A DNA stretch of 64,000 nt from CAMDTE01 sp964504345. GTDB lineage: Bacteria > Bacteroidota > Bacteroidia > Flavobacteriales > Schleiferiaceae. This document shows, one piece after another, positions 58,205-64,000 of the stretch. The position numbers and the translations under genes were made by a program. How positions within the stretch are numbered: the first letter of the stretch is position 1; each line of letters starts with the position of its first letter. A model generated the notes under the pieces. The model saw only the letters and a program-made list of their open reading frames with translations. It ran no database searches and was not told the DNA's origin. The stretch is taken from contig CAZDDX010000006.1 in NCBI GenBank assembly GCA_964504345.1, positions 26,863-90,862 of the forward strand. Reading direction: 5' to 3'.

Positions 58205-59151
58205 TCTTGTTTTCTAATAGGCGCCATCGTCTCCGAATTGGCATCCTGGGTCCTTAACTTTTCCGGGAGTCGATCCACAATCTGTGTTGCCAACGCCTCA
58301 ATAGCTTTGCGTTTTGGGGAACCTTCTGCAAAAACCAATGAGATTTGGCGAACGGGGCGCGGTTCGGCAATGGGCTTTATGCGCGTCTTTTGGACCGACG
58401 GCAGATCCAATGTGGCCAAATAGGGCAAAAGCGTCATCCCCAAGCCAGCATCGGACAAGCGTACCAATGTCTCAAACTGACCGGACTCCACATGCACCCG
58501 AGCCCCAGCTTTCAGCCCGTTGGCCCCGCAAAGGGTCAAGGCCTGCTGCCGAAAACAGTGCCCCTCTTGGAGCAGCAATACATCGGACTGCTGCAATTCT
58601 GAACGCGTGATGAACAACTCCGTAGACAGTCGGTGATTTTCAGGGATGTACGCAACAAAAGGCTCCTGGTACAACGGCAAGATTTCCAAACCACGCTCGT
58701 CCAACGGAGTGGCCAACAAAGCCACGTCCAATCGGTGTTCTTGAATGCGTCCAATGCAATCTGCGGTAGTTCGCTCCTCTACAGTCAACTCAAGTTGCGA
58801 ATATTTCTGGATGAACGAACCCAAAAATCGATGCAACACATAGGGAGCAACGGTCGGGATTACGCCCAGAGACAAGCTCCCTTGGAACGGCGATTGACCG
58901 GCTTCAATTACTTGGTGGAATCTTCGTGCCTCAGACAAAGTCCTCTTGGCTTGGGCAATTGCTTGGCGTCCAACCTCCGTGGGTTCAATGGGCTGATGCA
59001 ATCGATCAAACAAGGCGACGCCCAGTTCTTCTTCCAATTTCTGAACCTGCATGCTCAAAGTCGGTTGCGTCACGCCGCAAGCTTCCGCAGCTTTGCCAAA
59101 ATGACGAAACTCGTCCAGAGCGACCAGGTAGTGCAGTTGCGTTAAAGTCAT
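58201..59151 (-). CDS. oxyR: LysR-type hydrogen-peroxide regulator OxyR
   Basis: A 316-residue LysR regulator. The winged HTH is at 1-60 (MTLTQLHYLVALDEFRHFGKAAE). The substrate domain has LLQEGHCFRQQALTLCG, where the two cysteines are nine residues apart, exactly the redox pair spacing of E. coli OxyR (C199, C208). That makes OxyR likelier than a generic LysR. A TATCTTCG box 27 nt upstream may give its own transcript. No catalase or peroxidase gene is in the window. Confidence 0.92.
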   Translation of the reverse strand: MTLTQLHYLVALDEFRHFGKAAEACGVTQPTLSMQVQKLEEELGVALFDRLHQPIEPTEVGRQAIAQAKRTLSEARRFHQVIEAGQSPFQGSLSLGVIPTVAPYVLHRFLGSFIQKYSQLELTVEERTTADCIGRIQEHRLDVALLATPLDERGLEILPLYQEPFVAYIPENHRLSTELFITRSELQQSDVLLLQEGHCFRQQALTLCGANGLKAGARVHVESGQFETLVRLSDAGLGMTLLPYLATLDLPSVQKTRIKPIAEPRPVRQISLVFAEGSPKRKAIEALATQIVDRLPEKLRTQDANSETMAPIRKQE

Positions 59152-60128
59152 GGGAACGGTATCCGAAATCGTTGTACACGAAGATAAGGCTTGGCTTCTG
59201 CGCCCCATCCCAAATAAAACCGAAATAAACCCGGAGCCTGAGATCCTTCGAAGTCCAACCGACCCCACGTGCCGCTTGCCTGCAAAATTGCTTCGTTGAT
59301 CAAATACGACATTGCCTGAAGGTCTCGTCCGGCATCCGTTGCCGCACTGAAATACAAAATCATGCGATCACCATGAAACCACCAAAAAGCTCCGGCTAAA
59401 AATTCATTTCCCGGACCGTAAACGGTCTGCACCATTCCTTTTCGCTGATGGATCAGTGCATGCATTTGCCAACGAACAGAATTTAAAAAATCATTCGGCA
59501 TCGCCCCGTAGCGTTTGACTTGATGTTGTTCAAAAGCTTGAATGAGCACCTCCGGTGAATCGTGTTCAAAAAGTTCTAAATGTGCATTATGCGCTTTTTT
59601 TACATTCCGACGCGTTTGCTCACTAAAACCTTCAAAGTTCAATTGGTACTCCTTTTCCAAATGCAGCACCGCATTTTGTCGGTTCCAACAACGCATCCAA
59701 CCCAGGGGGGCAAACTTCCACCACCCTCCCTCGGACTTTATCAATGGCAATCCTTCGTGAAAATGCAAATCGAGCCAAATAAAACTCTTGGGCAAGACCT
59801 CCAATGCAGCGTGCAACTCACTCCACTCTTCAACCGGATTGGCTTCCCAGCTTAGCCGGCAGGACGGTGCGTAAAAAATACCTAATTGCTGCAATCCCAA
59901 AGGCATCCTGGATACATTCACTACTCCAGCAATACTGCGATACGGTATGGGGCATACCGCTTCGTAGTCGTTTCGAACGAGCCCACCCCACAGTTTTGCG
60001 CGTGCATCCAGCACCTCCGTCAATCCATAGGGCAACGAACGTTCATCCGATCGAACCACCCGGTTCCAACGGTCGTCGTCAACATCGTCCCTTCGGACCC
60101 AGCGCCAACTGCTCACTTCTCGCCCCAT
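59148..60128 (-). CDS. GNAT/FemAB-like acyltransferase
   Basis: A 326-residue protein of the GNAT superfamily, closest in look to FemAB-type proteins of glycan clusters. Marks are FSEQTRRNVKKAHN (the FemAB-like R-R-x-x-K-K helix), the strand EFLAGAFWWFHGDRMILYFSAA and the end GRLDFEGSQAPGLFRFYLGWGAEAKPY. It probably acylates an amino sugar or peptide. The ATG before GREVSSWRWV overlaps the deacetylase-like gene by 16 nt. The stop overlaps oxyR by 4 nt. Confidence 0.72.
   Translation of the reverse strand: MGREVSSWRWVRRDDVDDDRWNRVVRSDERSLPYGLTEVLDARAKLWGGLVRNDYEAVCPIPYRSIAGVVNVSRMPLGLQQLGIFYAPSCRLSWEANPVEEWSELHAALEVLPKSFIWLDLHFHEGLPLIKSEGGWWKFAPLGWMRCWNRQNAVLHLEKEYQLNFEGFSEQTRRNVKKAHNAHLELFEHDSPEVLIQAFEQHQVKRYGAMPNDFLNSVRWQMHALIHQRKGMVQTVYGPGNEFLAGAFWWFHGDRMILYFSAATDAGRDLQAMSYLINEAILQASGTWGRLDFEGSQAPGLFRFYLGWGAEAKPYLRVQRFRIPFP
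59179..59186 (-). promoter_or_regulatory. Weak -7 box for oxyR
   Basis: TATCTTCG on the minus strand (one mismatch), inside the upstream GNAT gene and 27 nt before the oxyR ATG. Confidence 0.35.
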
Positions 60129-61393
60129 TGTGCCATCTTTTTGACATTCTCTTTCCACCCCGTCCATGCAGGATCTACCTCCGAAAAAAGCCGCCAATGC
60201 GTTACCCACGAAAACGGAACTCCGAGTTCCACACATTCATCATAAGCCTTCTTCCAAGCATCAAACGGTTGATCTTTTGGATGATAATAAAGCAAATGAC
60301 CGTCCATGGCGAAAAATGGATGAACCCAAAAATTCAATACCACATTTTTCTCGAGATCAAACCAAGGATAGGGAACAGCTATTCCGGCTCTCCAACCCAT
60401 TCGATCTGCGTAGCCCATGGAATGATCCTCGCGAATACCTAATGCCGCCAAAACGGGGTAGTGAACTTCCGGTTCAAACGCCAAAAAGTGAAACCTACTC
60501 CGAACTACTTCACGATCCAACAAATGCGAAACCTGACGATATTCCTGCTCAAGCAATCCATTCCTTACTCCGTTGCTTGCCCCAGTTGACGGATGCCAGC
60601 CCAGAGCACCATTCAGTTTTTGGTCCAAGGCCTTCCACAAAGATTGAGCGCGACGATTCGCAAAATCTACTCCCGAATCTTGTCTGGAACGGCTTAATTG
60701 CATCAGCGCAAAGTAGTTCCACGGTCGCCCCGCCCATAAATCAGCTTGCTCCAACAGCGTGTCGTACGGATCGACCCCACCGGCCCGAGCACGCAACCTA
60801 GTTAAGGCTTTTCCGGACTTTCCATGCAGAACATCGCGCATTCCGGCCAACCCAACGTGCCACCAACTCCTGCCCGCAAAAGCCAAAAGGTGGTCTACAT
60901 CAACACTAATATCAACCTTGGCAGTCAACTTATCACCAATCTTCAATCCCCATTCACTTGCCAGGGACTCTGCCCAACGATGAACCCAGGGAATACGCTC
61001 TACCCCCATACGAGCCGCAAAAGACCCGCCTGAAACAAATCTTCCGTGAACATCCTTCCCTCCAAATCGCTCCTCAACTCGGAGTGCCATCCAAACCATG
61101 GACAACAACCAATCGGGCTTCAAACTGGTGGGGCGTTTGAAGCAAGCATTTTCCAAACTCTGATTTTCCGGTTGTACTAACTCCAAACGCCCCCAAACTT
61201 CCGATAGTTCATAAACCATCCATGCGTCTGCATCACCCCGACGAATCCATAAGGTGTCGGTGCGCTCGTTGCCCGGAGAAGCAACACGCGTCCACATGCA
61301 TCCGGTTATCGTTTGAAACAACAACAAGGAATAAGCCAAACGAGGTTGCTCGCCATTCCAAGCCAACTCAAGCGACGGCTGCGTAGGATTCAT
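60113..61393 (-). CDS. Polysaccharide deacetylase-like protein (DUF7033-type)
   Basis: A 426-residue protein resembling the flavobacterial polysaccharide deacetylases of surface-glycan clusters. The N-terminal ~100 residues are an extra domain. A NodB-like core follows with AKVDISVDVDHLLAF (a D-x-D-x-D-H metal-type motif), the stretch RFHFLAFEPEVHYPVL and ADRMGWRAGIAVPYPWFD. It ends near WVTHWRLF. Two further in-frame ATGs lie upstream inside the unknown 136-residue gene; I chose the one 1 nt after its stop. Substrate unknown. Confidence 0.7.
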   Translation of the reverse strand: MNPTQPSLELAWNGEQPRLAYSLLLFQTITGCMWTRVASPGNERTDTLWIRRGDADAWMVYELSEVWGRLELVQPENQSLENACFKRPTSLKPDWLLSMVWMALRVEERFGGKDVHGRFVSGGSFAARMGVERIPWVHRWAESLASEWGLKIGDKLTAKVDISVDVDHLLAFAGRSWWHVGLAGMRDVLHGKSGKALTRLRARAGGVDPYDTLLEQADLWAGRPWNYFALMQLSRSRQDSGVDFANRRAQSLWKALDQKLNGALGWHPSTGASNGVRNGLLEQEYRQVSHLLDREVVRSRFHFLAFEPEVHYPVLAALGIREDHSMGYADRMGWRAGIAVPYPWFDLEKNVVLNFWVHPFFAMDGHLLYYHPKDQPFDAWKKAYDECVELGVPFSWVTHWRLFSEVDPAWTGWKENVKKMAQWGEK

Positions 61394-61394
61394 G

Positions 61395-61805
61395 TCAGCA
61401 ATAAAACTCAAACTGCGATCCATGGGCCGGATAGGATTTAATCGGCCGACCACTCACGCGCAAGGGCTCGTCCAAAGGCCGCAAGGTAAGCATCATTTGA
61501 AGCGCAGAGGGCAATTTACTCCACAGAAAAGGAGAGCGAAATCCCAATTTTGCCCACAATAATTTCCACCGCCATCGATTCAGCTCACTGCTGGAAAGCG
61601 GCATCCATTCCGGAAAGATCATGGAAGAATCACCGGAAAACTCATCAACAAGACGCCGCAATTGCGCTACCTTCTCCGGGTTAAATTGAGCATAAATGGC
61701 GTTCCAGTAGAATAGAACATACCATTCCCAACGTCCCAATTTAGACCGCAATCCAGTGGGGTAACTCTTCAACTCATGGGTCACAATGCTACAAACCTTG
61801 GCCAT
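61395..61805 (-). CDS. Unknown 136-residue protein in a glycan gene run
   Basis: I do not recognise this protein. It is basic and rich in Trp, Leu and Phe (WEWYVLFYWNAIYAQF, WRWKLLWAKLGF, FLWSKLPSALQMMLTL) and ends in FEFYC. One short hydrophobic stretch could touch a membrane. Its start is 25 nt inside wecB and its stop 1 nt before the deacetylase-like gene, so it is translated as part of that run. It may belong to glycan synthesis by position only. Confidence 0.5.
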   Translation of the reverse strand: MAKVCSIVTHELKSYPTGLRSKLGRWEWYVLFYWNAIYAQFNPEKVAQLRRLVDEFSGDSSMIFPEWMPLSSSELNRWRWKLLWAKLGFRSPFLWSKLPSALQMMLTLRPLDEPLRVSGRPIKSYPAHGSQFEFYC

Positions 61806-62866
61806 AATTCAACCAAATGATCCGCCATTGCCTTAGCCGCATACCCTTCTCCATATACTGGAGGAAATTTAGACGGAATGAGCTCGCGTTCTTCAACCCA
61901 CTTCACTAAGCGTTCGGCAACACCCGGTTCCAAAGGGTCAAATAGTTCAACACCATCGGAAACCAACAATTCCTGCCATTCGGTCTCTTTGCGTAGAATC
62001 GCAACTGGGGTGCCCAACATATACGACTCCTTTTGCAACCCTCCTGAATCCGTCACTACCACCGCAGCACTCGCGCACCACTTGAGCATTTGCTCGTGGC
62101 CTACAGGATTAACCAATCGGACTTTTGAGCTCCTCAATTGATTGCGCTCTTCATTTGTGGCCACAGCCCACCAACGGTGGTGCATGGGCCATACAACCGA
62201 ACGATCCTCCGCCAAACGACAAACGGCATCCAACCACAACTTACGATTCGCCGAATCATCAACATTCGTATTGCGGTGAATAGTCACTACTAATCCACCC
62301 CGATGCCGGTGCGGGAGCGGCTCGTATTCACGAAACACATCCAACATTACATCCCCCACAACTACTGAACTAGTAACATGCTTTACAACACCTTCCTGAA
62401 TCAGGAAATCAAGGGCAGTTTGAGAAGGGCACCAATGAACATCCGCCAACCGATCGACCTCAATTCGTATGGCCTCCTCAGGCATTGAAAAATTACCCGA
62501 CCGCAAACCGGCCTCCACATGCACCAAAACAAAGCCCAATTCTTTCGCGGCACGAGCACCAGCCAACGTTGAAAGTGTATCACCATAAACCAATACGACG
62601 GCATTCTTCCAAGGTGCTAGTTCCTTAACTAGGTCACGGGTCATTGAATTTATCCGCGTCTCGTTATCTGCATTTATATCAACCGACAGCTGCTTGGTTG
62701 GCATCGGAAGAAACAACTCAGTCACGAACTGCGCATTCAACATCTCGTCCGAATGCTGTCCTGTATGATACCAAAACTGCTCCAGCTTCTGATTGGACAA
62801 AGCATTCCAAACCGGAGCTAATTTCATCATTTGGGGTCGAGCCCCTACCACATGAATTACTACCAT
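61781..62866 (-). CDS. wecB: UDP-N-acetylglucosamine 2-epimerase
   Basis: A 361-residue WecB that converts UDP-GlcNAc to UDP-ManNAc for surface glycans. Marks are IHVVGARPQMMKLAPVW, YHTGQHSDEML, VLVYGDTLSTLAGA, HVEAGLRSGNFSMPEE, NRKxxD-like residues in NVDDSANRKLW, VTDSGGLQKES and AILRKETEWQE. No wecC or ManNAc-using enzyme follows. It starts 3 nt after radC. The block here is AT-richer than most of the window. Confidence 0.93.
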   Translation of the reverse strand: MVVIHVVGARPQMMKLAPVWNALSNQKLEQFWYHTGQHSDEMLNAQFVTELFLPMPTKQLSVDINADNETRINSMTRDLVKELAPWKNAVVLVYGDTLSTLAGARAAKELGFVLVHVEAGLRSGNFSMPEEAIRIEVDRLADVHWCPSQTALDFLIQEGVVKHVTSSVVVGDVMLDVFREYEPLPHRHRGGLVVTIHRNTNVDDSANRKLWLDAVCRLAEDRSVVWPMHHRWWAVATNEERNQLRSSKVRLVNPVGHEQMLKWCASAAVVVTDSGGLQKESYMLGTPVAILRKETEWQELLVSDGVELFDPLEPGVAERLVKWVEERELIPSKFPPVYGEGYAAKAMADHLVELWPRFVAL

Positions 62867-62869
62867 AAC

Positions 62870-63592
62870 TTAAATTTCTGCGGCTATTTGTCCCCCGATG
62901 AGCCAACCCTGGTCGGCAAAACTAAGGTAATCACCACGTCCTACAATTAAATGATCCAAAACCGAAATCTCCATCAAACCACCTACCCGCAGAATACGCT
63001 TGGTCAAATCACGATCCTGATCCGACGGTGTTAGATTACCACTGGGGTGATTGTGAGCTACGATCAAAGCACTTGCCTTTGTGCGCAAGGCCAACTCAAA
63101 AACCACCCGCAAATCTGCCATGGTTGCAGACCATCCGCCTTGGCCAATGCATTCTTTGCGTAACACGCGGTTGGCACGATTCAACAGGAGAACCCAAAAC
63201 TCTTCATGTTCCACATTCTCAAAATCCGGCCACAACTGTGAAAATGCATCCTGTGAACCACGTACTACCAGTTGGGTAGTGAACTTTGCATTAGCTAGGC
63301 GTCGACCCAATTCGAATGCAGCCATTACGGAGGCAGCCTTGGCATCACCAACGCCGGAGTGCTCTCTCCACTGCTCGGGCAGCAATGAACTCATCCTACG
63401 CAAATCATGATCATAACAGTGCAACAACTCAACTGCCAGATCCATCGCTGATGCTCTTTGGGTTCCTGAACGAAGCAAAAGAGCCAACAGCTCCGCATTG
63501 CTCAATTTCTTAACCCCTAAAGTCATGCACTTCTCTCGAGGACGATCCTCAACGGGCCAACGCAACAGTGAACTACTTTTTTTCAATTCCAT
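62870..63592 (-). CDS. radC: RadC/JAB-domain protein
   Basis: A 240-residue RadC (UPF0758). The N-terminal helix-hairpin-helix part is at ~1-75 (WPVEDRPREKCMTLGVKKLSN, LSNAELLALLLRSGT). The JAB/MPN domain at ~115-235 has the metal motif HNHPSGNLTPSDQD preceded by an active Glu. The real biochemical role is unclear; it is often next to rRNA or surface genes. It is first of the minus-strand run, just after the rRNA operon terminator. Confidence 0.9.
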   Translation of the reverse strand: MELKKSSSLLRWPVEDRPREKCMTLGVKKLSNAELLALLLRSGTQRASAMDLAVELLHCYDHDLRRMSSLLPEQWREHSGVGDAKAASVMAAFELGRRLANAKFTTQLVVRGSQDAFSQLWPDFENVEHEEFWVLLLNRANRVLRKECIGQGGWSATMADLRVVFELALRTKASALIVAHNHPSGNLTPSDQDRDLTKRILRVGGLMEISVLDHLIVGRGDYLSFADQGWLIGGQIAAEI

Positions 63593-63740
63593 GGCTCGAA
63601 ATTAATTCCGGCAAATCATACAAGTAGTATAACAAATATTTACATACGTTTAGATTTGTTAATAATATGATAACCAGCTATTTAAGGATATCAATTCGAA
63701 GTCCAAAAGGTCCCAAAATCCTGTACTTGAAAATCTATCG
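63593..63740 (-). other. AT-rich gap between radC and the rRNA terminator
   Basis: About 150 bp with low G+C. It should hold the radC promoter, but no clean TAnnTTTG box is seen; TATGATTTG (3-nt spacer) and AATATTTG are degenerate candidates on the minus strand. I see no gene here. Confidence 0.5.
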
Positions 63741-63772
63741 CATAAAAAAAGCCCCGCATTACTGCGGGGCTT
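63741..63772 (-). terminator. Rho-independent terminator of the rRNA operon
   Basis: On the minus strand GCCCCGCA / TGCGGGGC (63751-63770) with loop GTAA, followed by seven T. It closes the rRNA operon ahead of radC. Confidence 0.9.
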
Positions 63773-63778
63773 GAAAAA

Positions 63779-63886
63779 TGGCGGCGACCTACTCTCCCGG
63801 TGTAACCCAGTACCATCGGCGCAGTCAGGCTTAACGACTCTGTTCGGAATGGGAAGAGGTGATCCCTGACGCCATAGCCACCATAA
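63779..63886 (-). rRNA. rrf: 5S ribosomal RNA
   Basis: On the minus strand the sequence runs from TGGTGGCTATGGCG to GGTCGCCGCCA. It includes the conserved core CCCATTCCGAACAGAG and a closing helix between its two ends. About 108 nt, normal for the group; the ends are estimated to within a few bases. It is followed by the operon terminator. Confidence 0.93.
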
Positions 63887-63942
63887 ACTGTTAAAGGTCT
63901 TTTGCCATATCGGGTAACATAAAACAAGCATTTCGAGCTAAA

Positions 63943-64000
63943 GATCACGGGTAATTAGTACTACTCGGCTATGACATTACTGCCTTTACACCTATAGCCT
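63943..64000 (-). rRNA. rrl: 23S ribosomal RNA, 3' end (partial)
   Basis: The minus strand shows the well-conserved 3' end of 23S rRNA: TGTAAAGGCAGTAATGTCATAG, then CCGAGTAGTACTAATTACCCG. The gene continues beyond the window. A spacer of about 55 nt separates it from 5S. The exact 3' end is approximate. Confidence 0.9.

Noticed and set aside
63659..63948. Two short minus-strand frames near the end
   Set aside because: They lie in the 5S rRNA, its spacer and the operon terminator.
1..64000. CRISPR arrays, insertion sequences, prophage genes and tRNA genes
   Set aside because: No regularly spaced repeats, transposase, integrase or phage structural genes were found, and no cloverleaf was recognised by eye; a dedicated tRNA scan could still find one.

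Overview
The window looks like a chromosomal segment of a Bacteroidota bacterium, most likely order Flavobacteriales. Three things support this. Many genes are preceded by the Bacteroidota -7 promoter box TAnnTTTG. Several flavobacterial gene orders are present: amidase-mlaD-(Fe-S) proteins; mnmD-DUF4920-ilvE; truA-phosphoesterase-DUF4293-rho; a RecD-like helicase-DUF3822-rsmD; rpsF-rpsR-rplI. Several families largely confined to the phylum occur (DUF4293, DUF4920, DUF5777, DUF3822, a fused isobutyryl-CoA mutase). G+C is in the mid-50s percent in hand-counted blocks and about 42% in two blocks near 62 kb. Genus and species cannot be read from the sequence.

Layout. 0-4 kb: end of a cell-wall amidase, MlaD, two Fe-S proteins and a conserved small protein. 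4-9 kb: an MnmD-Nudix fusion, a cytochrome-like lipoprotein and a DUF4920 lipoprotein (minus strand); ilvE and an SDR epimerase (plus); a YceI lipoprotein (minus). 9-16.5 kb: a PH-like membrane protein and a ribbon-helix-helix protein, an ABC exporter, truA and a phosphoesterase that start head to head, DUF4293, rho, rnz. 16.5-19 kb: pyrR-pyrB with two small proteins. 19-22.5 kb: Nudix, acyltransferase, MbnP-like lipoprotein and mpl. 22.5-28 kb: an orphan HsdR_N protein, an rRNA methyltransferase, purB, an aspartoacylase-like protein and lhgO. 28-34 kb: aconitase, an MFS carrier and a periplasmic module of two cytochrome lipoproteins, YceI and a DUF5777 barrel. 34-42.5 kb: MacB-like permease, PBP1A, a polysaccharide ABC exporter, a sulfotransferase and two glycosyltransferases. 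42.5-49 kb: icd, dnaX (interrupted at an A10 run), rpsF-rpsR-rplI and an O-antigen ligase. 49-57.5 kb: xth, icmF, a YjjG-like phosphatase, a RecD-like helicase, an anchored protein, DUF3822 and rsmD. 57.5-63.6 kb: a tightly packed minus-strand run radC-wecB-unknown-deacetylase-GNAT-oxyR-rdgB. 63.7-64 kb: the end of an rRNA operon (23S 3' end, 5S, terminator) on the minus strand.

How it fits together. Housekeeping functions are interleaved with envelope functions: peptidoglycan (amidase, PBP1A, Mpl), lipid transport, and surface glycan export, sulfation and ligation. The two TCA genes acn and icd and the mutase gene icmF each have an inverted repeat touching the -7 box. Many genes appear to be transcribed without a leader.

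Most notable observations: dnaX reaches its tau C-terminus only by slipping on an A10 run; truA and the phosphoesterase share overlapping start codons with each promoter inside the other gene; MnmD is fused to a Nudix domain; and a compact cytochrome/YceI/DUF5777 module of unknown function. No CRISPR array, transposon, prophage or tRNA gene was seen.
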